DNA of 64,000 nucleotides from Gillisia sp. UBA3175 (GTDB lineage Bacteria; Bacteroidota; Bacteroidia; Flavobacteriales; Flavobacteriaceae), in NCBI GenBank assembly GCA_002364325.1, contig DEXV01000003.1, positions 311,469 to 375,468 of the forward strand, given 5' to 3'. Below are positions 17,305 to 25,075 of the stretch, one piece after another. Made by a program: the position numbers and the translations under genes. The first letter of the stretch is position 1. Each line of letters opens with the position of its first letter. The notes beneath the pieces were generated by a model that was not told the origin of the DNA, ran no database searches, and was given only the letters and a program-made list of their open reading frames with translations.

Positions 17305-18288
17305 TTAATTATATATTGAGACTAATACTTTTTCAATTTTAAGTTTTTGCCAGTTTCCATTTCTAAAGTCAAGTCTCGATCTTATATTCCCTAATAAATT
17401 TGAACTCTCGTTAAAACTATTTACGTTCCAAACTTTCTTTTTGATGTTTCCATCCTTATAATAAGTTGTTATATATGCAGTCTTAGTTAATAGAAGTTTT
17501 TCCTTAAATTCTCGTTCCGAAACTGGATTTAATTGAATAGGTAAAATTTCATTTGAATAATGCTCATTTCTATAATTTAAATTGGTGCTTTTAGTTTCTG
17601 GATAAACAATCTCACTGTTTTTTTCTTTTATCTCAAATTTTAATTGATCTAAAACAGATTTAATCAATTCACCATCATACTCATTTAGGAAATCTTGTTT
17701 AATTAATTCTGTAATCCTCTCCTTATAACTGTTAGATAGAATTTTATTAGTCAGGTTTATTTTATCTTCACTATGGTCAATTTTCTTTAAAGCATCTAGT
17801 GTGAATGATTTTAGTGATTCCTCATTGAATGAACCTTTGGAAAATAAATCAACAAAACTTAAACCTTTATCACTATTTCTGGTTATTTTAATTGTTTCTA
17901 AGAGAATTGGATCTTCTTGTCTAGCTAAAATGCCATCATAAAAAATTTGAATTCCTTGCCCAATTAAAATGCCATATTCTAGCTTTAATTGTCGCATATA
18001 TGAAAACAATTGTTGTTGAAACTTAGTATTGAGCGGAATATTTGGTTGTTTAATTTCAATTACAAACAAGTTCTTCTTTTGATCTGATTTTATTAAAAAA
18101 TCAGGAGTTATCCTGTTAGCTGCTCCAATCTGGAAAGATGGTCGAATTTCAATATCTCCCGAATATTCTTTCCAATCTAAAACTCGTAAAGCCTGAACAA
18201 CGTTCTGTTCAAATGAGTTTTCGCTAATATCGGTCTGTATATTCTCAGATAATAAAAAGCAGATTTCATTCCATTTTTCCTTATTCAT
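17305..18288 (-). CDS. HSDR_N-like PD-(D/E)xK nuclease-domain protein
   Basis: 327 residues. The N-terminal ~120 residues resemble the type I restriction R-subunit N-terminal nuclease domain: E27 in NSFEQNVVQAL, TPDFLI (P62-D63) and FVIEIK (E78-x-K80) form the E...PD...ExK catalytic set, followed by the helical QQQLFSYMRQ. There is no helicase domain, so this is a stand-alone nuclease or sensor. The C-terminal part is unrecognised. It lies between cassette-like repeats next to the Dnd operon, so it may be an independent cargo gene rather than a part of it. Confidence 0.72.
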   Translation of the reverse strand: MNKEKWNEICFLLSENIQTDISENSFEQNVVQALRVLDWKEYSGDIEIRPSFQIGAANRITPDFLIKSDQKKNLFVIEIKQPNIPLNTKFQQQLFSYMRQLKLEYGILIGQGIQIFYDGILARQEDPILLETIKITRNSDKGLSFVDLFSKGSFNEESLKSFTLDALKKIDHSEDKINLTNKILSNSYKERITELIKQDFLNEYDGELIKSVLDQLKFEIKEKNSEIVYPETKSTNLNYRNEHYSNEILPIQLNPVSEREFKEKLLLTKTAYITTYYKDGNIKKKVWNVNSFNESSNLLGNIRSRLDFRNGNWQKLKIEKVLVSIYN

Positions 18289-18393
18289 ATCATGGATTTT
18301 AAGCTTGTTGCAAAATGTCTAGATTTAGGCAAGAAGAGTGGAGTAGGGATGCTTTCTTGACGCCTGTTTGATTATTGTTATCTAAAGTATCAC

Positions 18394-18440
18394 TTTTCAT
18401 TGGAATACCCACTATTTGCTGTTAACCGTTGTTAACGGTG
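18394..18440. repeat. Cassette-type 3' repeat that supplies the stop codon of the upstream-cassette gene
   Basis: 18394-18419 (TTTTCATTGGAATACCC, then ACTATTTGC) is the second copy of the repeat, followed by a palindromic TGTTAACCGTTGTTAACGG. The stop codon (18412-18414) and last residues (TTVNSK) of the minus-strand gene at 18412 are encoded within it. It is 23/26 identical to the copy at 19389. Confidence 0.75.
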
Positions 18441-19110
18441 ATTTTTCGTCTAATTTCTGTGACACTTCAATAGATATTTTTTGACGAGTTTCTGGACTGA
18501 TTCCCATTGAAAAATGTTTATGAAAATAAAAATGTTCAATTTTGTTTAAATCTGTTCGTACTAATTTACTTTTATCAATGTCTGCAAACTTTTTGAATAG
18601 CCCGGTTTTTTTATTAATAAACTTCAAGTAATCAATTAAACCCCAAAACAGAAAAATCATTTTAGTAGGATCATTTAAGAGTTTATCTAATTCTATAAGA
18701 TGATCTTTGTTTTCTGCCGATAATAGAAACTCATTGAATTGCTTTTTATTTGTTGAAGACATTCCTGTTGTTGGAAAACCTATGATTTCGACAAAAGATA
18801 TTTTATCAGCATAATTGCTTTTAAAGTTTAATTTCGAGATAGATTCATGATATCTCTTTCCTTCTCCATCGTACTTGGGATGTAAAAATGGATGGTGGAC
18901 TTTGTGCTTCTTCCAGAATTCTACTCCATCATACAAATAATCGCGAACCAAGTTAAATATTGGCGATGAATCAATGTCCACAGCCCAATTGGGATCTTTT
19001 CCAACAAATAAGACTTTTGCACTAGCAGGATTCGCACCTTGAAAGTTTTTCAATCTGTACAGTTCGATTAATGATTTTGAAGGATGCTTCTTAAAATTAC
19101 TATTGTTCAT
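18412..19110 (-). CDS. Uracil-DNA-glycosylase-superfamily-like protein
   Basis: About 232 residues from the Met at 19110; an upstream Met at 19167 would add an unlikely hydrophobic 19-residue leader overlapping intergenic sequence. AKVLFVGKDPNWAVD near the N-terminus resembles motif 1 of UDG-superfamily enzymes (VLFVGxxPG), and SFVEIIGFPTTG, KMIFLFWG and HFYFHKHFSMG could be the later motifs, the last holding the usual His. Activity is uncertain because the catalytic loop is atypical (D-P-N-W). It is a single-gene cassette: the 3' end is formed by the shared repeat. Confidence 0.5.
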   Translation of the reverse strand: MNNSNFKKHPSKSLIELYRLKNFQGANPASAKVLFVGKDPNWAVDIDSSPIFNLVRDYLYDGVEFWKKHKVHHPFLHPKYDGEGKRYHESISKLNFKSNYADKISFVEIIGFPTTGMSSTNKKQFNEFLLSAENKDHLIELDKLLNDPTKMIFLFWGLIDYLKFINKKTGLFKKFADIDKSKLVRTDLNKIEHFYFHKHFSMGISPETRQKISIEVSQKLDEKSPLTTVNSK

Positions 19111-19388
19111 TTTGACTTGTATAAAAATTACTGCTAAAGTCCAAATATATGAAGCGTAGCCTGCCAATAGCCAGCTATGATTACATATATATTGTTACTC
19201 ACTTTTTAATTTTATTTCTGTTGCTTCAAAAATTACACTTCTATTCACTTCTAAATTTAATAGTTTATTTGCGATTTCCTTTCTCACATTCAGTTGAGAA
19301 TCACCTTTGCAGATTCTTAGATATAATCATTTTCCAAATTCTTTATTTCGGATTTTGTTTTTGCTTATCTATTCATTCATCAATATCA

Positions 19389-19450
19389 CTTTCACTGGAA
19401 TACCCGCTATTTGCGATAACCAATGTTATTTGGCGTTAAGCACTATCCAG
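19389..19450. repeat. Cassette-type repeat, third copy
   Basis: CTTTCACTGGAATACCC, then GCTATTTGC at 19389-19414, followed by GATAACCAATGTTATTTGGC and GTTAAGC. In gene direction it begins GCTTAACGCC, which recalls the RYYYAAC core of integron attC sites, but a matching GTTRRRY partner is not evident. It directly follows the DUF2914 gene. Confidence 0.7.
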
Positions 19451-19457
19451 TTTTCAT

Positions 19458-20573
19458 TTAAAATGATTTTATTACCATTCCTTCTTTATAAGGTTCAGAA
19501 GTGTTTTTAATCACAAAATCCACAACACCAATTACCAGTTCCTCTTCTGTAATGACATCAACTTTCCATTGGCCTTCTTTAAGGTTGTTTTTATGAGTAT
19601 ATCCACGGAAACCACGATCACGCCCACCGGTAACTTTAAAGCTAATTTTATCAGTTACTTCCCAACTTCTGGTTTCGGGATTGTTCCATTTCCACCTATG
19701 AAAAATGGACTTTTTTAAATCTGTAGGTGCAAAAACAGATGTGAACACATAAACTCTTTGATCTGCTTGACGATGAAAATTGATGTCATATTTACGCCAA
19801 AATACATACCATTCATCCTTCTCGTAAGTAACGATGTATTCATTATTTATTTTCCGCACATCATGAGCCACCAACCCAGTATCCAAAGCCAGCGGCACTG
19901 GTGGAATAAGATTGAAATAGTAAAAAACATTAATTGTTATATAGATAGAAAGGATAATACTCATCAGTTTTTTTAGACTTATCTCAGCTCTTGTGCTTGG
20001 GCTTGACCTGTAAATAAACTTGATGAGTGCTAGCGTAGACCCCAAACTTACAAGTCCGGAAATGATAAAAATAAAGGTGTTCATTATCCTGATGAGCGTA
20101 GGAATCATAAAGGTGAAAAAGGTAAAACTTATAAAAAAATAAATACTAAACTGAAGGTATTTATTGGAGATTTTCTTTTTAAGAAACTCGTTTGCAAATA
20201 AGAGCAGAACCAGCAGTATGAAAAAAAACATAGTTTTTGACATGGACACACTTCTGAAAAAATAGATGACAAAAGCACTTGAAAGTGCGCCAAAGAAGAA
20301 CTGTATAGCCAGCGGAAAATATTCGGAATAACGTCTGATAAAAGTACCTTCCCACTTATCATCATTCACTGTATTATATAAATAAAGCGTTATGGATAAT
20401 AAGGTCATATGCGAGCAAAGTACCACCGTATCATAAATACGATCTATTCGCCCTAAGGTTAACGTGTCAAAAATAAAACCACCCATAAAAAAAAGAATGG
20501 GAGCGTACTTCTGATTGCGAATAACATACCTCCCAAAAGCACTTTTTCTATATTTTACTAAAGCTCTTTTCAT
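19458..20573 (-). CDS. DUF2914 multi-pass membrane protein
   Basis: 371 residues. About seven hydrophobic segments fill residues 25-235 (e.g. TMFFFILLVLLLFANEF, FFISFTFFTFMIPTLI). A soluble C-terminal domain then carries RVYVFTSVFAPTDLKKSIFH, WEVTDKISFKVTGGRDRG and GQWKVDVITE, the DUF2914 signature. That domain is probably periplasmic. Function is unknown; the fold is often linked to carbohydrate or envelope proteins. It sits between a cassette-type repeat (3' side) and an ATTGTTC tandem array (5' side). Confidence 0.82.
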   Translation of the reverse strand: MKRALVKYRKSAFGRYVIRNQKYAPILFFMGGFIFDTLTLGRIDRIYDTVVLCSHMTLLSITLYLYNTVNDDKWEGTFIRRYSEYFPLAIQFFFGALSSAFVIYFFRSVSMSKTMFFFILLVLLLFANEFLKKKISNKYLQFSIYFFISFTFFTFMIPTLIRIMNTFIFIISGLVSLGSTLALIKFIYRSSPSTRAEISLKKLMSIILSIYITINVFYYFNLIPPVPLALDTGLVAHDVRKINNEYIVTYEKDEWYVFWRKYDINFHRQADQRVYVFTSVFAPTDLKKSIFHRWKWNNPETRSWEVTDKISFKVTGGRDRGFRGYTHKNNLKEGQWKVDVITEEELVIGVVDFVIKNTSEPYKEGMVIKSF

Positions 20574-20680
20574 AATGCATTGAGTAGCGCCAAATGTAGT
20601 ATAAAAACTTCATCCAGATATTTGCTTTGACTTTAATGCCAGAGAGCTTATGAAAAAAAGCAGAAGGGAATTAATTGTTT

Positions 20681-20708
20681 ATTGTTCATTGTTCATTGTT
20701 CATTGTTC
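20681..20708. repeat. Tandem array of four ATTGTTC heptamers
   Basis: Four exact 7-bp copies (20681, 20688, 20695, 20702) followed by a degenerate AATGTT. It lies about 120 bp upstream of the methyltransferase start and 108 bp upstream of the divergent DUF2914 gene. Slipped-strand variation here could change promoter spacing. Confidence 0.85.
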
Positions 20709-20830
20709 AATGTTATACCGTCCTCTGCTTTCTGTCCACTTTTCAAAATTAAAATTTGGTGCCTCACCCATTGCAGGTTCCAGATTTTAATCCATTACTT
20801 TTGAGTGATGTTCCATTTTCTATCTTTTAA

Positions 20831-21493
20831 ATGAAAAAAAATAAAAAAAAGAAACCCTGGCCAACTAAAGATGTCATGGCCCAGATCTATGAAAAGAATC
20901 TGTGGGGTGGAGAGAAATCTCAATTCTACTCCGGTTTTGGCTCACATCAGCCCGAAACAGTAGATCCATATATAGCTGTATTAACTGCTTTTTTAAAAGA
21001 TTTTAAAACTCCTCCGATATTTTGCGACCTGGGTTGCGGAGATTTTAATATTGGTAAAGAATTGGTGAAGTACTCTAAAAAGTATATCGCAGTAGACATT
21101 GTTCCGGAACTTATAGCACGTAATAAAAAAGAGTTTCAGGCAGATAATTTAGAATTCCGTGAGCTGGATATTGCAAAGGATGAATTGCCCCTAGGAGATT
21201 GCGCAATCCTGAGGCAGGTGTTGCAACATTTGTCGAATGCGGAAATAAAAAGTGTGGTAGAAAAATTATACGCTTTTAAATATGTTCTGCTAACCGAACA
21301 CTTACCGAAAGATGATTTTGAACCAAATAAAGATATTATCTCCGGGCAGGGAATCAGACTCAAAAAACAAAGTGGTGTAAACCTTTTAGCAGCACCGTTC
21401 TGTTTTAAGCTTGTAAAAGAAAAACAATTGTTGTCAATTAATTCCAATGATTTTGAAGGGGTTGTTGTTACTTCGCTCTATCAGGTATTTTAA
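20831..21493 (+). CDS. Class I SAM-dependent methyltransferase
   Basis: 220 residues. Motif I DLGCGDFNIG at 66-75 with Asp of motif II in AVDIVPELI; a motif IV-like LRQVLQHLSN follows. The lysine-rich N-terminus (KKNKKKKPWPTK) suggests contact with nucleic acid or another anion. This layout recalls small-molecule or rRNA/protein methyltransferases; the substrate is not readable. It is the only plus-strand gene between 9.6 and 22.8 kb, so is probably its own unit. Confidence 0.8.
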   Translation: MKKNKKKKPWPTKDVMAQIYEKNLWGGEKSQFYSGFGSHQPETVDPYIAVLTAFLKDFKTPPIFCDLGCGDFNIGKELVKYSKKYIAVDIVPELIARNKKEFQADNLEFRELDIAKDELPLGDCAILRQVLQHLSNAEIKSVVEKLYAFKYVLLTEHLPKDDFEPNKDIISGQGIRLKKQSGVNLLAAPFCFKLVKEKQLLSINSNDFEGVVVTSLYQVF

Positions 21494-21549
21494 TCTGGTG
21501 TTATGATAGATTTTCCTGATATTTTCATTTTGAGTATTTTTTTAAATGG

Positions 21550-21755
21550 CTTACAACGGTCTTGTATATTAAACGTAGTGCAGAAAATATGCAGTTTGGT
21601 TTGGCTAGACACAAGCCGGATTTTTAAATTTTTCTAATCATCTTTCTTTTCTCAATTAGCCAAATTTAAAAATTTGGCGACCTCGCAAAAATGCCCGAAC
21701 CTTCGTGTTAGCAACCACTCGCACTATATTTTATATACGTTGTTGTGCGCCGTTT
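21550..21755. repeat. About 200-bp flavobacterial gene-flanking hairpin element
   Basis: Outer arms TTACAACGGTCTTGTATAT (21551) and ATATACGTTGTTGTGCGCC (from about 21734) are imperfect reverse complements. Inner arms 21617-21632 (CCGGATTTTTAAATTT) and 21662-21677 (AAATTTAAAAATTTGG) pair except for two positions. From memory, this type of element is dispersed in Flavobacteriaceae between single genes. It forms the last codons (HNNVYKI) and stop of the DUF4386 gene. Confidence 0.8.
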
Positions 21756-22467
21756 TTTTTATGTTCTTAATTTTAGAGCCTTTTATTAAAAGCCATATCA
21801 TAAATATCAATTCTCCAAAGAATGTAATCAAAAGGAATTCTGTATTAATATTTGGAAATAGAAACAATCCTAAAGTATTTATTAAATAGCCAAAACCAGC
21901 AATTATCAATAATATTCCAAATATTTTAGGAACATATTCTGCATTATAAACTAAATATCCCAGAAGAATTAAATAAATTCCAAAAATTATTAATCCGAGA
22001 GACCATTCAAGATGGAATGATTTAATACAAAATGAAATGGAATCATAGAATTGTGATTGGTCTAATAGATTGGATTTTTTATTAATATTTAAAAGATTTA
22101 GAACCTTGATTAGATTACCCAATGCTACTAAATACATAGCAATATAAATTAATCTAAACCAAGCTGTTAATAAGGAAAGATGCTTAAAAACAGGTTTAAG
22201 AAAAACATATAGAGACCACGCAACTACTATGTCACAAATAAGTGTGATGAAATGTAAAAAAATGCCTGTTGTGAATAATAATCTATTATCCATTATATTA
22301 TTAGCAAGCAAGGCAGGATTTTCAGCCATTAGTTTTGGAAAAATGTAAAATTCAGCAAATGGTACTGTTAACGCCATAATTAATAAACCAATTCCAGAAA
22401 TTAAAGCAGCATTAGCTATGGTTATTTTTTTTCCCTTGATTTGAGTAATTAGTTTAATTGAGCTCAT
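21724..22467 (-). CDS. DUF4386-like integral membrane protein
   Basis: 247 residues with about six transmembrane segments (e.g. ALISGIGLLIMALTVPFAEF, LGLIIFGIYLILLGYLVY). The pattern PFAEFYIFPKL...DNRLLFTTGIFLHFITLICDI and YLVALGNLI fits the DUF4386 family; function unknown. The C-terminal residues AHNNVYKI are encoded by the conserved arm of the adjacent hairpin element, so the reading frame has been closed by the repeat. Low base complexity and isolated context suggest a mobile cargo gene. Confidence 0.8.
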   Translation of the reverse strand: MSSIKLITQIKGKKITIANAALISGIGLLIMALTVPFAEFYIFPKLMAENPALLANNIMDNRLLFTTGIFLHFITLICDIVVAWSLYVFLKPVFKHLSLLTAWFRLIYIAMYLVALGNLIKVLNLLNINKKSNLLDQSQFYDSISFCIKSFHLEWSLGLIIFGIYLILLGYLVYNAEYVPKIFGILLIIAGFGYLINTLGLFLFPNINTEFLLITFFGELIFMIWLLIKGSKIKNIKKTAHNNVYKI

Positions 22468-22670
22468 ATTATTTTAGTCTTTCAATTAAGACTGAAATGA
22501 CTATAATTTGTTACAATCAACAAGGAATTTATGTTTTTTTAAATTCTGACTAAGGTTTTTATAATATGTTGAAAATCAAATGTAATTGATTTTGATTTTC
22601 AGGTTTTATTCTTTTAAATCCTCATTAAACCTTAGCCTAAATTAATTTTTTTTCCGTAATGAGGAGAATA

Positions 22671-22807
22671 GTGCGATATAAAGCACTTTTTAGGCATTAA
22701 GACTTCAAAAAATATCAAAAATAACCAAATAGTGCAATAAAAAGCACTTATGAGGTTTTATTCATTAAAGTTTTTTATATTTACCTAAAAAGAGCAATAT
22801 AATGCAC
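22671..22807. promoter_or_regulatory. Three HipB-type operators and promoter of the hip operon
   Basis: Three copies of an inverted repeat GTGC-N8-GCAC: 22671-22686 (GTGCGATATAAAGCAC), 22732-22747 (GTGCAATAAAAAGCAC) and 22792-22807 (GAGCAATATAATGCAC, one arm degenerate). They start 61 and 60 bp apart, near six helical turns, so they face the same side of DNA. A TATATTTA -7-like box lies at 22776-22783 between the last two. The third covers the hipB start codon. E. coli HipB operators also have two arms separated by 8 bp. Confidence 0.8.
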
Positions 22808-23026
22808 TCTGATTCACTTATAAAAACCATAAAAAACCGCAGAGAAATGCTACAGGTCACACAGGAAGTGCTGGCAGAGCTCTCTGGTGTAGGCTTGCGA
22901 ACCCTAAAACAATTTGAAAGCGGTAAAGGCAATCCAACCTTAGAAACCTTAAATAAACTGGGGGATGCTTTAGGTTTGGACCTTAAATTTCAAGTTAAGG
23001 ATATTACAGTAACCGAAACTCACTAA
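22802..23026 (+). CDS. hipB: HipB-like XRE-family antitoxin/repressor
   Basis: 74 residues, nearly all one helix-turn-helix domain (VTQEVLAELSGVGLRTLKQF then ESGKGNPTLETLNKLGDALG). This is the size and layout of HipB/Y4mF-type antitoxins. It begins within the third operator and ends 4 bp before the next gene. Expected role: bind the three upstream operators and repress the hip operon, together with or helped by the kinase. Confidence 0.9.
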   Translation: MHSDSLIKTIKNRREMLQVTQEVLAELSGVGLRTLKQFESGKGNPTLETLNKLGDALGLDLKFQVKDITVTETH

Positions 23027-23030
23027 CAAA

Positions 23031-23357
23031 TTGAGACAAGCAGAAATATTATATAAAAAAGAACCGGCAGGACTACTAACTCAGTTAGACGATGGCAGCT
23101 TTGTGTTTAGGTATCATAAGATTTGGTTTAATGATACTACTAAACCGGCCATTAGTTTAAGCCTGCCTAAAACACAGCAGGAATTTAACGCTAAACATCT
23201 GTTCTCATTTTTTTATAATATGCTGCCAGAAGGTTCCAATAAACAAACCGTTTGTTTTGAGAATCGCATAGATACCAACGACCATTTTGGTATTCTGCTA
23301 ACAACAGCAAAATATGACACTATTGGGGCGGTTCAAGTTAAGAAAATAGAGAGTTAA
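23031..23357 (+). CDS. hipS: HipS-like protein (stand-alone HipA N-terminal subdomain)
   Basis: 108 residues starting with TTG at 23031, 4 bp after the hipB stop; no in-frame ATG gives the conserved beginning. The sequence (AEILYKKEPAGLLTQ, SLPKTQQEF, FFYNMLPEGSNKQ, GILLTTAKYDTIGAVQV) matches the N-terminal domain that in E. coli HipA is joined to the kinase. Here it is separate, as in the HipBST system of E. coli O127, in which HipS is the actual antitoxin of the kinase. The stop overlaps the kinase ATG by 1 nt (TAATG). Confidence 0.85.
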   Translation: MRQAEILYKKEPAGLLTQLDDGSFVFRYHKIWFNDTTKPAISLSLPKTQQEFNAKHLFSFFYNMLPEGSNKQTVCFENRIDTNDHFGILLTTAKYDTIGAVQVKKIES

Positions 23358-24343
23358 TGGATTTGTCTAAAATATCATATTGTCCTGGAACACTTAAAGA
23401 AGGCTATTCAGATTATAGTAATACCGCTTTAAAACGTGTGTTTAATGGTAAAAAGGTAAGTGCCATTTTACCCTACGATTCGCCAGCAACTAGTGACAGC
23501 ACAGATGCCTTATTTACCGAAAACAGAAAACGCATCTCAATTTCTGGGGTACAGGAAAAATTTTCGGTTTTATTGGAAAAAAATAAACTGCGGCTCATAC
23601 AAGAAGGAGAACAAGGGCAATATATTTTAAAACCAATACCTAATGTTGGTAAGAATGCCGGCCAGATGCCGGTGAATGAGCATCTCACAATGCAAATTGC
23701 CCGGCAGATATTCGATATTGAAACCGCAGAAAATGCCCTAATTTTCTTTAAAAATGGTGCACCTGCATACATCACCAAACGTTTCGACGTTAAAGATGAC
23801 GGTAGTAAAAGGGCGCAAGAAGATTTTGCAACTTTAGCAGGCAGAACCCCACAAACACATGGAGAGGACTTTAAGTATTTGGGTAACTATTTAGAGATAT
23901 TTCAGCTACTCAAAAAACACACGCCGGCGTATACCATAGAATCTATAAAACTATTCAAGCTGTTGCTTTTTAATTATTTGTTTTCCAATGGAGATGCACA
24001 TTTTAAAAATTTCTCATTATTAGAAACACCCTATGGTGATTTTAGATTAAGTCCAGCATACGATTTGCTAAACAGCAGATTACATATGGACGATAATGAT
24101 TTTGCGTTAACGGATGGTTTATTGCCAGCGCAATTGGCGCAAGCTAAAATTGCAACACAGTTTTTTACTTTAGGACAACAATCCGCTATTGCCAGAAAGC
24201 AAGTTGAAAAGGTTTATTATGAGTTAACCTCTAAACAAGACCAAGTTTTAACACTCATTAAAGCTTCTTTTCTAAAAACAAAATCAAAAGAGAATTATAC
24301 TCAGGCCTATCAAACACGCTTAAAAAAACTAATGAGACCCTGA
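23357..24343 (+). CDS. hipT: HipT-like serine/threonine kinase toxin
   Basis: 328 residues. RISISGVQEK (60-69) is the Gly-rich loop, preceded by the S-I-S pair at 61-63 that in HipT carries two autophosphorylated serines. The catalytic loop is NGDAHFKNFS (211-220, Asp213) and the metal site LSPAYDLLN (Asp236). The N-terminal HipA subdomain is absent because it is encoded by the preceding gene. Known family members phosphorylate aminoacyl-tRNA synthetases (GltX for HipA, TrpS for HipT) and cause growth arrest; the target here is unknown. Confidence 0.9.
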   Translation: MDLSKISYCPGTLKEGYSDYSNTALKRVFNGKKVSAILPYDSPATSDSTDALFTENRKRISISGVQEKFSVLLEKNKLRLIQEGEQGQYILKPIPNVGKNAGQMPVNEHLTMQIARQIFDIETAENALIFFKNGAPAYITKRFDVKDDGSKRAQEDFATLAGRTPQTHGEDFKYLGNYLEIFQLLKKHTPAYTIESIKLFKLLLFNYLFSNGDAHFKNFSLLETPYGDFRLSPAYDLLNSRLHMDDNDFALTDGLLPAQLAQAKIATQFFTLGQQSAIARKQVEKVYYELTSKQDQVLTLIKASFLKTKSKENYTQAYQTRLKKLMRP

Positions 24344-24480
24344 GCTTTGAATATTAGAAGATGAATGTATTCCATTTCTGATACAGTGGCCTCTAGTTTT
24401 TCTTGGTTCCAACTGCTTTGTGTAGTTGTTTTCCTTAAAAAGAAAAGCAAGCGATGAAAAACACAGGCTTAGATAAATAT

Positions 24481-24606
24481 TTAGGAAAAATTCTCTACCC
24501 TGTTCTTGTGAAGCGTGAATCGTTCCAGAAAATCTAAATGCAGCAATTCTAACTTCCTCGTTAGTTCTGTATTTTCCGCAGAAAGTGTAGGTATATTGCT
24601 GTACAT
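24481..24606 (-). CDS. Possible 41-residue protein in the gene-poor stretch after hipT
   Basis: The interval 24344-24808 lacks a long gene. This minus-strand frame starts MYSNIPTLSAENTELTRK, has an amphipathic helix (KLELLHLDFLERF) and stops at FS. Similar reading continues in other frames downstream, so it may be the remnant of a longer gene. No family recognised. Confidence 0.25.
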   Translation of the reverse strand: MYSNIPTLSAENTELTRKLELLHLDFLERFTLHKNRVENFS

Positions 24607-24630
24607 TTAATTGAGTTTTTATTATGCGAA

Positions 24631-24680
24631 AGTAAGTGGAGTAGGGAAAACTCCCGATAACTATCGAGACTTTCGGCTTA
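24631..24680. repeat. Palindrome-bearing repeat, copy 1
   Basis: AGTGGAGTAGGGAAAA, then CTCCCGATAACTATCGAG and ACTTTCGGCTTA. The core is the palindrome CCGATA/TATCGG, the same core found in the tRNA-Ser fragment at 8661-8678. A second copy lies at 25076-25122, and a partial (AGTGGAGTAGGGA) at 18340. Confidence 0.7.
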
Positions 24681-24808
24681 GTTGTTATTATAAGGATAAT
24701 AAAACATCACTTTTATTCGTTTACCGCGCTGTGGGAAAGTTGAAAAAAGAACAATAGTAGTTTTTTCTTGATCATAAGGAATATATCCCTGATCTAGTGA
24801 ATGAAAAT

Positions 24809-25033
24809 TCATTCTATAATTTCATAATCAATCCCTAATTTTCGCAAAGCTCTTAAAGCAGAACCGGAGTTTTTGTCATCCATCTCAATATCTACAGGGT
24901 CTCCTTCTAAGAGGATGTCTGTAAGTTCATTCGCTAAAGATGTATCGACGTTAGATGAGATCTCTGCAATACATTGGGCTATCGCTCTTTTATCTGGTCT
25001 TTGAGCATCACAAGACAATAAGTTTAATTTCAT
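24809..25033 (-). CDS. Small protein resembling the L7/L12 C-terminal fold
   Basis: 74 residues, acidic. The C-terminal pattern (DKRAIAQCIAEIS, ANELTDILLEGDPVDIEMD, ALRALRKLGIDYEI) looks like the alpha-beta fold of the ribosomal L7/L12 C-terminal domain, which also occurs in small non-ribosomal proteins. That is only a pattern resemblance. Function unknown. It is followed on the minus strand by the second palindrome repeat and lies between toxin-antitoxin remnants. Confidence 0.55.
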   Translation of the reverse strand: MKLNLLSCDAQRPDKRAIAQCIAEISSNVDTSLANELTDILLEGDPVDIEMDDKNSGSALRALRKLGIDYEIIE

Positions 25034-25075
25034 GAGGATCTTTTAATTACTACCAAGGGTCTAAAATAAGTCAAA

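Noticed and set aside
18412..19167. Longer start of the UDG-like protein at 19167
   Set aside because: It would add an isolated hydrophobic leader before a cytosolic-looking domain; the Met at 19110 gives a normal start.
20681..20708. Possible CRISPR array
   Set aside because: Repeats are 7 bp, contiguous, with no spacers, and no cas gene is present in the window.
17250..21755. Calling the 3' repeats integron attC sites
   Set aside because: No clear RYYYAAC/GTTRRRY pair occurs in all copies and no integrase gene is visible; only the layout is similar.
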